Below, piece after piece: positions 1 to 7,059 of a DNA stretch of 11,790 nt. The translations under genes and the position numbers were made by a program. The notes beneath the pieces were generated by a model. The model saw only the letters and a program-made list of their open reading frames with translations, was not told the origin of the DNA and did no database searches. Source of the stretch: Betaproteobacteria bacterium (lineage in GTDB: Bacteria > Pseudomonadota > Gammaproteobacteria > Burkholderiales > SG8-39); contig QYQC01000217.1 in the NCBI GenBank assembly GCA_007280315.1, forward strand, positions 1-11,790, written 5' to 3'. The first letter of the stretch is position 1; the number at the start of each line of letters is the position of its first letter.

Positions 1-1019
1 AAGTCCTCACCGACAAGCAGAAAAAGGAATACGAAGATACTCTGGAACTCAACACCGCGTTCGCGATGCCTCCGACGGGAAGCTTTCGCATCAGCGCGTT
101 TCGGCAGAAAAGCACGCCGGCAGTGGTGGTGCGCTTCATCCCGGGCGAAGTTCCCAATATCGACACCCTGGCCGTGCCCGAGGTGTTAAAAGACATCGTC
201 ATGGAAAAGCGCGGTCTGGTCCTGATGGTAGGCGCGACTGGATCGGGAAAATCCACGACTTTGGCCGCGATGCTCGATCTCAGGAACGAGCGCAAGCCCG
301 GCCATATCCTGACACTGGAGGATCCGGTCGAGTTCATCTTTACCAACAAGAAATGCATCGTCAATCAGCGTGAGGTCGGCACCGATACGCTGGATTTCAA
401 GATCGCGCTGAAGAACGCCTTGCGCCAGGCGCCCGATTGCATCCTGATCGGGGAAATTCGCGACAAGGACACTATGGCGGCGGGTATCGCCTACGCGCAG
501 TCAGGCCATTTGTGTCTGGCGACTTTGCATGCGAACAACAGCTATCACGCGCTGAACCGTATCATCAGCTTCTATCCACTGGAAAACCGGCCGGCCCTGC
601 TGCAGGATCTTTCGGCCGCGATGAAAGCCATCATTTCGCAGCGCCTGATCAAGAACCTGAAAGGCGGACGCTCGGCGGCCGTTGAAGTGCTGCTGAACAC
701 CCGTTACACCGCGGAATTGATCGAAAAAGGCGAAATCAACGAAATCAAGGAAGCGATGGAAAAGAGCATGACTCCGGGCTCGGTGACCTTCGAGCAGGCG
801 CTCTACAGCATGTACGCGAAAGGACTGATCAGCAAGGAGGAAGCGCTGGGCAACGCCGATTCTGCGACCAATCTGATGTGGCTGATGAACCAATCGGACA
901 CCGACGTTGGCGCGAAACCCGGCGCCACCGCAGAGAAGAAAGCGGAAGAGGCGCCCAAGCCGGCCGGTGGCGGTTCATTCAGCGATTTCAAGGTTCTCGT
1001 CGACGACAAGACGCAGTAG
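1..1019 (+). CDS. pilU: Type IV pilus retraction ATPase, PilU-like (5' end outside window)
   Basis: This is a hexameric secretion-type ATPase that acts at the cytoplasmic base of type IV pili and helps drive pilus retraction (twitching motility). The reading frame is open from base 3, so the gene begins upstream; 338 residues are visible. Walker A (GATGSGKS) lies at 231-254 and Walker B (ILIGEIRD) at 441-464. They are followed by the His-box segment HLCLATLHANN typical of PilT/PilU. The C-terminal part (ISQRLIKNLKGGRSAAVEVLLNT region, then a Lys/Ala/Pro-rich linker and a tail ending DFKVLVDDKTQ) looks more like PilU than PilT, because PilT usually ends sooner after its core. The ATG at 66 is internal, since PilU-like sequence continues upstream of it. 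The stop is TAG at 1017-1019, and prmB starts 11 bases later, so the two may be co-transcribed. A PilT paralogue would be expected just upstream but lies outside the window. Confidence 0.88.
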   Translation, partial: VLTDKQKKEYEDTLELNTAFAMPPTGSFRISAFRQKSTPAVVVRFIPGEVPNIDTLAVPEVLKDIVMEKRGLVLMVGATGSGKSTTLAAMLDLRNERKPGHILTLEDPVEFIFTNKKCIVNQREVGTDTLDFKIALKNALRQAPDCILIGEIRDKDTMAAGIAYAQSGHLCLATLHANNSYHALNRIISFYPLENRPALLQDLSAAMKAIISQRLIKNLKGGRSAAVEVLLNTRYTAELIEKGEINEIKEAMEKSMTPGSVTFEQALYSMYAKGLISKEEALGNADSATNLMWLMNQSDTDVGAKPGATAEKKAEEAPKPAGGGSFSDFKVLVDDKTQ

Positions 1020-1030
1020 TCCACGAAAGC

Positions 1031-1921
1031 ATGACACCCGAGCGCGACCATCGGCTGACGCTGCGCTCGGTATTGCGCCAGGCGGTTGCGCAATTCAAGC
1101 GCGCGGACCTGGCCTTCGGTCATGGCTCGCACAATGCGCGCGATGAGGCCATCTATCTCATTCTGCATACACTCAAGCTGCCGCTGGACGAACTCGATTC
1201 CGTGCTCGAACGGCGGCTGAGCGCTGGCGAACTGGAAGCGGTGCAGGGTATCCTGCGGCGGCGCGTGAACGAGCATGCGCCGGCAGCCTACCTCACGCGT
1301 GAAGCGTGGCTGGGGACGTTCAGGTTCTACGTCGACGAACGCGTGATCGTGCCGCGCTCCTTCATTGCAGAACTGCTGCGCGGCAGTCTTGCACCCTGGA
1401 TAGCCGACCCGTCGAAGCTGCGCGGCGTGCTCGACTTGTGCACCGGTTCGGGCTGCCTGGCTGTACTTGCCGCACATGCCTTTGAGAACGCGAAGGTGGA
1501 CGCCACCGACCTTTCCGCGGAAGCGCTCCAAGTCGCGCGCCGGAACGTGAAAGGCTACGCCCTGGGAAAGCGCATTCGGCTGGTCCACACCGATCTGTTT
1601 GATCGGCTGGCGGCGCGCCGCTACGACCTGATTCTGTCCAACCCACCCTATGTCAATGCCGCCGCGATGCGTGCGCTGCCGCGCGAATACCGGCGCGAGC
1701 CACGCCTAGCACTCGCCGGCGGGCGTGATGGTCTCGCGCTGGTGCGGCGCCTGCTGACGCAGGCCGGCGCCCATTTGAATCCCGGCGGCCTGCTCGTCGT
1801 CGAAATCGGCCACAATCGCGCCGTGCTGGAGAAAGCCTATCCGCACCTGCCCTTTACCTGGCTCGAAACCAGCGCCGGCGAGGATTATGTGTTCATGCTG
1901 CAGCAACAGGACCTGCTATGA
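1031..1921 (+). CDS. prmB: Ribosomal protein L3 N5-glutamine methyltransferase
   Basis: This SAM-dependent methyltransferase modifies a glutamine of ribosomal protein L3 during 50S assembly in the cytoplasm. The 296-residue product matches the usual PrmB length of about 300. An N-terminal helical domain (about residues 1-100) precedes the Rossmann-fold domain. The SAM-binding motif I (VLDLCTGSGC) is at residues 133-142, and the N5-glutamine methyltransferase signature NPPY starts at residue 204. The segment RVIVPRSFIAELL before motif I is also typical of PrmB/PrmC, and the PrmB-like N-terminus (LRSVLRQAVAQF) favours PrmB. The ATG at 1031 was chosen because it gives the family N-terminus directly after pilU; the frame is open further upstream, but that would overlap pilU heavily. 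The stop overlaps the next start in an ATGA at 1918-1921, which suggests translational coupling. Confidence 0.9.
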   Translation: MTPERDHRLTLRSVLRQAVAQFKRADLAFGHGSHNARDEAIYLILHTLKLPLDELDSVLERRLSAGELEAVQGILRRRVNEHAPAAYLTREAWLGTFRFYVDERVIVPRSFIAELLRGSLAPWIADPSKLRGVLDLCTGSGCLAVLAAHAFENAKVDATDLSAEALQVARRNVKGYALGKRIRLVHTDLFDRLAARRYDLILSNPPYVNAAAMRALPREYRREPRLALAGGRDGLALVRRLLTQAGAHLNPGGLLVVEIGHNRAVLEKAYPHLPFTWLETSAGEDYVFMLQQQDLL

Positions 1922-3105
1922 AGACGCTCAACCAATTGCTGACGCTCGACTGTCTGCCGGCCGACTGGCGCGCGGCCACGCTGGTCGGACGTGCGTGGCT
2001 GCCCGGCGAACCCGCGGGCCCCTCGCCCATTGCGCTGCGCGCCAGTGGCGAGATCGTGGATCTCGCCACCATCGAGCCGACCATGAGCCGGTTGCTCGCG
2101 CGCACCGACCGTGTCGCGATCGCCCGTACCGCGGTCGGCAAGGTAATCGGGACGGCGGAATCTTTGCTTGCAAACAGCGGCGACGGCAGGGCCGCGGAAA
2201 GGCCGTCGCTGCTCGCGCCGGTCGATCTGCAGCCGATCAAGGCAAGCGGCGTCACATTCGTTCAGAGCCTGCTCGAGCGCGTGATCGAGGAACAGGCGCG
2301 CGGCGATACCGCCAAGGCCGAAGCGATACGCGCGCAGGTGATGCGCATCATGGGCAATGATCTCGCATCGGTGAAGCCGGGTTCGCCCGAAGCCGATGAG
2401 ATCAAGCACGTGCTGGTGGCGCAAGGCGCGTGGTCGCAGTACCTCGAAGTGGGCATCGGCCCGGACGCGGAGATTTTCACCAAATCGCAGGTCATGTCCG
2501 CCGTCGGGCCGGGGGCGGAAGTCGGCCTGCATCCGAAGTCTTCCTGGAACAACCCGGAGCCGGAAATCGTGCTCGCCATCACTGCCGCCGGCGAGACCGT
2601 CGGCGCCAGCATAGGCAACGACGTCAATCTGCGCGATTTCGAGGGCCGCAGCGCGCTGCTTCTCGGGAAATCCAAAGACAACAACGCATCCTGCGCCATC
2701 GGCCCGTTCATTCGCCTGTTCGACGACTCGTTCGGCGTCGACGACGTGCGCCAGGCCGAACTCACGCTCGAAATCTCAGGGACCGACGGATTTTTGCTCG
2801 AAGGCGTGAGTTCTATGAGCAAGATAAGCCGCGATCCGCTGGATATCGTCACCCACGCCTGGGGTCCCTACCATCAGTATCCTGACGGTTTCGTGCTGTT
2901 TCTCGGCACCATGTTCGCGCCGGTCAAGGATCGCGGCGCAGCGGGCATGGGCTTCACCCACAAGGTAGGTGATCTGGTCAGCATAGCGACGCCCAAACTC
3001 GGCCGCCTGGTGAATCGCGTCACCACGTCGGACCGCGCCGCGCCCTGGACCTTTGGCATCGGTGCTCTGATGCACAACCTGGCTGCGCGCGGACTGCTGC
3101 GCTAA
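1918..3105 (+). CDS. Fumarylacetoacetate hydrolase (FAH) family protein
   Basis: FAH-family enzymes use a divalent metal to cleave, hydrolyse or dehydrate 2-keto acids; the exact substrate cannot be read from sequence. The 395-residue protein has an N-terminal region of about 150 residues and a C-terminal FAH catalytic core. Likely metal ligands are E214 and E216 (in NNPEPEIVL) and D235 (in GNDVNLRD). K251 (in LLGKSKDNN) sits where the catalytic lysine is found in human FAHD1, and the spacing of these four residues agrees with that enzyme. Long FAH proteins of about 390 residues are common in betaproteobacteria, some in sugar-acid pathways as keto-deoxy-acid dehydratases or hydrolases. That is a possibility here, not an assignment. 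The start overlaps the prmB stop by four bases. The nitrilase gene follows after 41 bases, so the three genes may form one transcript. Confidence 0.85.
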   Translation: MKTLNQLLTLDCLPADWRAATLVGRAWLPGEPAGPSPIALRASGEIVDLATIEPTMSRLLARTDRVAIARTAVGKVIGTAESLLANSGDGRAAERPSLLAPVDLQPIKASGVTFVQSLLERVIEEQARGDTAKAEAIRAQVMRIMGNDLASVKPGSPEADEIKHVLVAQGAWSQYLEVGIGPDAEIFTKSQVMSAVGPGAEVGLHPKSSWNNPEPEIVLAITAAGETVGASIGNDVNLRDFEGRSALLLGKSKDNNASCAIGPFIRLFDDSFGVDDVRQAELTLEISGTDGFLLEGVSSMSKISRDPLDIVTHAWGPYHQYPDGFVLFLGTMFAPVKDRGAAGMGFTHKVGDLVSIATPKLGRLVNRVTTSDRAAPWTFGIGALMHNLAARGLLR

Positions 3106-3132
3106 GCCGATACCGCTGGAATTCAGTCTACT

Positions 3133-3139
3133 GAGGAGG
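3133..3139 (+). promoter_or_regulatory. Strong Shine-Dalgarno site of the nitrilase gene
   Basis: GAGGAGG lies seven bases before the ATG at 3147. It is close to a perfect anti-16S match, much stronger than the sites before most other genes here. It fixes the nitrilase start and suggests efficient independent translation within the transcript. Confidence 0.75.
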
Positions 3140-3146
3140 CGACATC

Positions 3147-4088
3147 ATGCCTGCAGCACAGACCAAAGTACGCGCGGCCGTAGTCCAGGCCGGCGCCGTG
3201 CCGTTCGACACCGAAGCCTGCGTCGACAAGGCGGTGCGCCTGATCGCCGAAGCATCCGCGCTGGGCGCCAAAGTCATCCTATTTCCAGAAGCCTTCATCC
3301 CCGGCTATCCCAAGGGTTTGAACTACGGCCTCGTCGTTGGTGCGCGCGACCCGGCCGGGCGCGAGGAATTCCGCCTCTACCTGGAAGCCGCGATCGAAGT
3401 TCCGGGAGCGCAGACCCAGCGCCTGGGTGAAGCGGCGGCCGCGCATGGCGCCCACGTCGTCATTGGCGTGATCGAGCGCGATGGCGGCACCTGCCATTGC
3501 ACGGCGCTGTTTTTCGGCCCGGACGGAACCCTGCTGGGCAAGCATCGCAAGCTCATGCCTACGGTAATGGAGCGGGTGATCTGGGGATTCGGCGATGGTT
3601 CGACCTTGACCGTGGTCGACAGTCCCTACGGCCGCATCGGCTCGGTCATCTGCTGGGAGAACTACATGCCGATGCTGCGCATGGCCATGTATGCGAAAAA
3701 CGTCCAGCTCTATTGCGCGCCGACGGCTGACGACCGCGACACCTGGATTGCCTCGATGCAGCACGTCGCTCTGGAAGGACGCTGCTTCGTCCTTACCGCC
3801 TGCCAGTTCATCCGCAAGAAGGATTTCCCCGATACGGTGCGTGTATCTCTGGGCGACTCCCCCGAGGCGGTCATCATGCGCGGCGGAAGCGCCATCATCA
3901 ATCCCCTGGGACAGGTGCTGGCCGGGCCGCATTTTGGCAGCGAGACCATCCTTACGGCCGATCTGGACCTCAACGACATCGGCCGCGGCAAATTCGACTT
4001 CGACGTCTCCGGTCACTACAGCCGGCCGGACGTCTTCCAGTTGAGCGTCAACGAGGCGCCGATGAAGGCGGTGCAGACAAAGAACTGA
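3147..4088 (+). CDS. Nitrilase / carbon-nitrogen hydrolase
   Basis: Nitrilases hydrolyse a nitrile to a carboxylic acid and ammonia through a cysteine thioester intermediate; related members are amidases or cyanide-degrading enzymes. The 313-residue protein has the full triad: E48 (FPEAFIPGYP), K135 (HRKLMPT) and C169 (VICWENYMP). The Lys-to-Cys distance of 34 residues matches characterised true nitrilases such as that of Rhodococcus rhodochrous J1. The CWENYMP motif and the segment ERVIWGFGDGS point to the true nitrilase branch, not to amidases of the same superfamily. There is no signal peptide, so it is probably cytoplasmic. It follows the FAH-family gene by 41 bases and could work with it on nitrile-derived acids, but this is inference. 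It converges with the DAP decarboxylase gene, whose stop is 25 bases away. Substrate class (aliphatic, aromatic or arylacetonitrile) is not decided. Confidence 0.9.
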   Translation: MPAAQTKVRAAVVQAGAVPFDTEACVDKAVRLIAEASALGAKVILFPEAFIPGYPKGLNYGLVVGARDPAGREEFRLYLEAAIEVPGAQTQRLGEAAAAHGAHVVIGVIERDGGTCHCTALFFGPDGTLLGKHRKLMPTVMERVIWGFGDGSTLTVVDSPYGRIGSVICWENYMPMLRMAMYAKNVQLYCAPTADDRDTWIASMQHVALEGRCFVLTACQFIRKKDFPDTVRVSLGDSPEAVIMRGGSAIINPLGQVLAGPHFGSETILTADLDLNDIGRGKFDFDVSGHYSRPDVFQLSVNEAPMKAVQTKN

Positions 4089-4113
4089 ATAAGCTTTCGA
4101 ATGTTCTTTCGAC

Positions 4114-5361
4114 CTAGAGCGTGGAAAAATCCAGAGTCGCGAAGTAATCGTCCAGCGTTTCCGCGCGCCGAATCTGCATGACGGCGCCGTCTTCGCGCAG
4201 CAGCAACTCGGCGGATCGCAGCTTGCCGTTGTATTGAAAACCCATCGCCGAGCCGTGGGCGCCGGCATCGTGGATGACGAGCAGGTCGCCGGCGCAGATT
4301 TCTGGAAGTCGCCTGTCGATTGCAAACTTGTCGTTGTTCTCGCAAAGTGATCCGACCACATCGTAGGTGTGGTCTTGCGGTGCGGTCTCTTTTCCGAGCA
4401 CCGTGATGTGGTGGTACGCGCCATACATGCCGGGGCGCATCAGATTGGACATGCAGGCATCGACACCGATGTACTGCTTGTAGGTGTTCTTGTGGTGAAT
4501 CGCCTCGGTGACGAGATAGCCGTACGGTCCGGTGATACAGCGTCCGTTTTCCATGAAGATCTTCAGCGGATGCAGACCCGCCGGCACGATGATCTCCTGA
4601 TAGGACTTTTCGATCCTGCGCCCGACCAGACCGATGTCGACGGCCTTCTCGCCGGGTCTGTAGGGAATGCCGATGCCACCGCCGAGGTTGACGAATTCAA
4701 TTCTTACGCCCGGGTCGCGGGCGAGTTCCACGGCGAGGTCGAACAGCATCTTTGCCGTTTCGACAAAGAACTCTGGATTCAGCTCGTTCGAGGCCACCAT
4801 GGTGTGCAGCCCGAAGCGGCGCACCCCCTTCGACTTCAATTGCCGGTAGCCCTCCACCAGCTGCTCGCGGGTGAAGCCGTACTTTGCTTCCTCCGGCTTG
4901 CCGATGATGACGTTCCCTTCGCGTAGCGGTCCCGGGTTGTAGCGCAGGCAAATTACCTCCGGCAAACCGGCGTGTTGTTCCAGATAAGGGATATGCGTGA
5001 TGTCATCGAGATTGATGATTGCACCCAGTTTCTTAGCCTGGACGTACTCTTTCGCCTGAGTCTCGTTCGACGTGAACATGATGTCTTCGCCGGTGATTCC
5101 GACGCGCTCGCACAGCACCAGTTCTGCCAGGCTCGAGCAGTCGCCGCCCAGGTTCTCCTGCCCCAACACTTTCAGCAAGTGCGGATTCGGGGTGGCTTTG
5201 ACTGCGAAATATTCCTTAAACGTGGCCCACGCGAACGCCTGGTTCAGCCGCCGGGCGCTTGCGCGGATCGCCGATTCGTCATAAATGTAAAACGGCGTCG
5301 GGTAATTGCGGGCGATCTCGCGGATGGCCTGTTCATCGAATGGAAGTGGCTTGTCGGTCAT
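4114..5361 (-). CDS. lysA: Diaminopimelate decarboxylase-type PLP enzyme
   Basis: DAP decarboxylase removes CO2 from meso-DAP to give L-lysine, the last step of lysine biosynthesis. The 415-residue protein has the fold-type III architecture: a PLP barrel with the Schiff-base lysine K55 (YFAVKATPNP), a glycine-rich phosphate-binding segment GGGIGIPY at 227-234, and a C-terminal domain with the catalytic cysteine C340 (GSLCENNDKFA) and HDAGAHGSAMGFQYNGK at 364-380. The common EPGR motif reads ENGR (271-274), and the cysteine motif is CENNDKF, not the CESGD/CETGD form of well-studied LysA. This indicates a divergent LysA subfamily. The ATG at 5361 was chosen because family similarity begins there; a longer in-frame start at 5445 has no family support. 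The ribosome binding site is weak. It lies near murE/dapF/dapL but is transcribed in the opposite direction. An alternative identity is a decarboxylase of a related diamino acid. Confidence 0.82.
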   Translation of the reverse strand: MTDKPLPFDEQAIREIARNYPTPFYIYDESAIRASARRLNQAFAWATFKEYFAVKATPNPHLLKVLGQENLGGDCSSLAELVLCERVGITGEDIMFTSNETQAKEYVQAKKLGAIINLDDITHIPYLEQHAGLPEVICLRYNPGPLREGNVIIGKPEEAKYGFTREQLVEGYRQLKSKGVRRFGLHTMVASNELNPEFFVETAKMLFDLAVELARDPGVRIEFVNLGGGIGIPYRPGEKAVDIGLVGRRIEKSYQEIIVPAGLHPLKIFMENGRCITGPYGYLVTEAIHHKNTYKQYIGVDACMSNLMRPGMYGAYHHITVLGKETAPQDHTYDVVGSLCENNDKFAIDRRLPEICAGDLLVIHDAGAHGSAMGFQYNGKLRSAELLLREDGAVMQIRRAETLDDYFATLDFSTL

Positions 5362-5516
5362 GATGGCTCGTAGTTCGGGGATGCGTTTCTCGGGATAACT
5401 GCCCGCGGGGCCGTGAGTGTACCTCGCCACGCCAGCGGGTGGCAATCCAACACCGTCGTATAACGCGGGTAGGCATGAGGCTTATTTGCCAACCACCGCC
5501 ATCGAATCGGCGTCCG

Positions 5517-5543
5517 AAAAAAGGCAAGATTGAATTTCCAATC
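5517..5543 (-). terminator. Possible weak intrinsic terminator after the lipoprotein gene
   Basis: Read on the minus strand, a short stem GATTG/CAATC (5543-5539 and 5532-5528) with a six-base loop is followed by TTGCC and then six T (5522-5517). It starts about 40 bases after the lipoprotein stop, where a terminator is expected. The stem is only five base pairs and is separated from the T run, so the call is tentative. The rest of the 5362-5585 gap shows no gene and no convincing promoter. Confidence 0.3.
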
Positions 5544-5585
5544 GTTCAATGCATGGACGGGAATCCCTGAACCAGATGCCGCGTT

Positions 5586-6086
5586 TCACATATGCCCGCC
5601 GCCGTCGCCGAGGTCGTACTTGTGATCCGGGCCGTTTTGCAGCATGCGCACGATGCCCGCCTTGTCGAAGAACACAGACATCATGGAATCCCAAATCCCG
5701 TTCTCCTTGAACGGATAGGACCAGGACTCCAGCTGCGAAGCCGTGTAGAAATGCGTTTCACTGGGCGCGCCCACGGTGCGCAAGACCTTTTCCTTGTCGG
5801 CTTCGCCCGGAACGATGGCTGCGAACTTCTGCATGCTCAGGACCTGCTCGAAGGAAACCAGCCTGCCATCAGGCCCGATCCGCGCCATGTCGGTGGTCTG
5901 CCCCATGGGCCCGTGCATATATTCGAGCAGGCGGCTCGCGCCGTCCTGGTAGACGTGGGTAGGCCGGCCGAGGCGCGCGACGACTTCCGCCTCGGATTGA
6001 CCGGACTGAACCGGAGGTTGCGTGGCGCAGGCGCCCAAGCCTGCCAGTGCAATAACCACAAGCGCGATTCGCATCAGGCGGGACAT
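5586..6086 (-). CDS. Outer-membrane lipoprotein with two BamE/OmlA-like repeats
   Basis: The 166-residue product begins with a lipoprotein signal peptide: a positive start, a hydrophobic stretch (residues 7-19) and the lipobox LGAC, with C20 as the predicted lipidated residue. Residue 21 is alanine, so sorting to the outer membrane is likely. The mature part appears to hold two copies of the same fold unit. Copy one is about residues 31-83 (EAEVVARLGRPTHVY ... GRLVSFEQVL) and copy two about 97-150 (KEKVLRTVGAPSETHFY ... VFFDKAGIVRMLQNG). Each has the V-x-x-x-x-G-x-P turn and closing strand of SmpA/OmlA (BamE-like) modules. The tail is glycine-rich (DLGDGGGHM). The start lies 9 bases after the stop of the cytochrome gene, with an AGGCGG-like ribosome binding site, so the two are one transcription unit. 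Its role is unknown. Confidence 0.8.
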   Translation of the reverse strand: MSRLMRIALVVIALAGLGACATQPPVQSGQSEAEVVARLGRPTHVYQDGASRLLEYMHGPMGQTTDMARIGPDGRLVSFEQVLSMQKFAAIVPGEADKEKVLRTVGAPSETHFYTASQLESWSYPFKENGIWDSMMSVFFDKAGIVRMLQNGPDHKYDLGDGGGHM

Positions 6087-6095
6087 GATCGCCGC

Positions 6096-6887
6096 CTAAT
6101 TCGCTTCGGCGAGTTGCTTCAACGTGAAGGTGTAGCTCACCTTGTCCAGCGGTTTGTGGCATGCCAGGCACTCCGCCTGGTTCACGCCTGGACGGTGCTG
6201 CTTGTCGGTAGTGAACACCGCATAGTTCCAATCGCTGTTGCGCAGAATCTCGGGAATGTCCTTTCCCCAACCCGCGTCGCGCGCCATCGCAGTGTAGAAC
6301 AACAGCTTGTCCGCGACGTAGTAACTGTCGCCGCCCATGGCCGGCTTGCCGTCGGCGCCGAGCTTTGCCGCATAGACTTCGGCGATCAGCACGGAGCCGT
6401 CCGGCAGAGGTTGGCCGCTCTTCGCCGCCGCCACCGCGGCCTTGTTGGCATAGTAGTAGCGCACTTGTTTGGTCGCCGGGAAGTTGATCGTGTAGTACTT
6501 AACGAAGCTGTCCTTGTAAGCCTCGGGGAAGTTCACCTGGGTCTTCGCCACATTAGGCAGCAAGGCCGACTTGATACCGGTCGCCGCGCCCGGTTGCGAC
6601 GCGAAATAAGCGGCAACGTTGGAAATGTCGTCGGCGCCCAGTTGGGCCGCGATCGCGTTCATAATCTGATTCTTGCGCGTGCCCTCTTTGAGCGCCTTCA
6701 ATTGCGCCTCGAGGTAGCCGGCGCGCTGCGCGGCGAGATTGGGTATGGCATCGCTCACGCTCACTCCATTTGCGCCGTGGCAGGCCGCGCAGACCGTGGC
6801 AACCTTGGCCCTGCCCGCTTCGACGTCGGCCGCCTGCGCGAGCGGCGCGAAGGCCAATGCAATGGACAATCCGAGCAATTGTTTCAT
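6096..6887 (-). CDS. Secreted dihaem cytochrome: class I cytochrome c fused to a P460-like domain
   Basis: The 263-residue protein starts with a Sec signal peptide (MKQLLGLSIALAFAPLAQA, probable cut after A19), so it is periplasmic. Domain one (about 20-105) is a class I cytochrome c with haem motif C33-A-A-C36-H37 and M76 as likely sixth ligand. Domain two (about 120-260) resembles the cytochrome P460/c'-beta family: KYYTINF, the PLPDGSVLIAEVY strand, a Trp-Asn-Tyr-Ala-Val-Phe strand, and a C-terminal haem motif C240-L-A-C243-H244 followed by KPLDKVSYTFTLKQL. True P460 enzymes oxidise hydroxylamine and carry a lysine-haem crosslink, while c'-beta proteins bind small gases and lack it. Which applies here is not resolved, because the position aligned to the crosslinking lysine cannot be fixed by eye. 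Domain one could pass electrons to or from domain two. The start is fixed by a strong AAAGGAGAA site. Confidence 0.85.
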   Translation of the reverse strand: MKQLLGLSIALAFAPLAQAADVEAGRAKVATVCAACHGANGVSVSDAIPNLAAQRAGYLEAQLKALKEGTRKNQIMNAIAAQLGADDISNVAAYFASQPGAATGIKSALLPNVAKTQVNFPEAYKDSFVKYYTINFPATKQVRYYYANKAAVAAAKSGQPLPDGSVLIAEVYAAKLGADGKPAMGGDSYYVADKLLFYTAMARDAGWGKDIPEILRNSDWNYAVFTTDKQHRPGVNQAECLACHKPLDKVSYTFTLKQLAEAN

Positions 6888-7059
6888 GGTGTTCTCCTTT
6901 GGACGATGGCGTGGACAGCATGCGCTGCGATCAGCGCATTGGCAAACATTTCCCGCCGCGGGATTATTCCCGCGGCGACTATCTGCCTTTGCTCGAGCAC
7001 GGGAATGGCGATCCACGTTCGGATCTCATTCAACCATCGTCATGTAAAATGACTTCGAC
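6888..7059 (-). other. Divergent intergenic region with two perfect hairpins
   Basis: This 172-base region separates the cytochrome gene (minus) from murE (plus) and must hold the promoters for both. It contains two perfect inverted repeats. One has 8-base arms ATGCGCTG/CAGCGCAT (6920-6927 and 6932-6939, 4-base loop). The other has 10-base arms CGCCGCGGGA/TCCCGCGGCG (6954-6963 and 6968-6977, loop TTAT). Neither is followed by a T run on either strand, so standard intrinsic termination is not supported. They may be operator sites or part of the cytochrome leader. A TAAAAT at 7045-7050 resembles a -10 box for murE, but no matching -35 was found. Confidence 0.5.
6892..6900 (-). promoter_or_regulatory. 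Shine-Dalgarno site of the cytochrome gene
   Basis: On the minus strand AAAGGAGAA precedes the ATG at 6887 by four bases, or six from the AGGAG core. It selects this start over the in-frame ATG at 7016, which would add 43 residues before the signal peptide. Confidence 0.75.

Noticed and set aside
878..1030. Upstream in-frame start that would lengthen PrmB by 51 residues
   Set aside because: It would overlap pilU by over 140 bases, and the extra residues are Arg-rich with no family similarity. The ATG at 1031 gives the normal length.
803..1588. Minus-strand open frame of 261 codons opposite pilU and prmB
   Set aside because: It is antisense to two well-recognised genes and has no domain.
4097..4112. 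Inverted repeat TCGAA/TTCGA between the convergent nitrilase and lysA genes, considered as a terminator
   Set aside because: The stem is five base pairs and AT-containing, with no T run after it on either strand.
3279..4424. Minus-strand open frame of 381 codons across the nitrilase and the end of lysA
   Set aside because: It is antisense to the catalytic motifs of the nitrilase, overlaps lysA in another frame, and resembles no family.
5592..7052. Long plus-strand open frame of 486 codons opposite the lipoprotein and cytochrome genes
   Set aside because: The minus strand carries two proteins with a signal peptide, lipobox, haem motifs and good ribosome binding sites. The plus frame has no recognisable domain and is a GC-rich antisense shadow.
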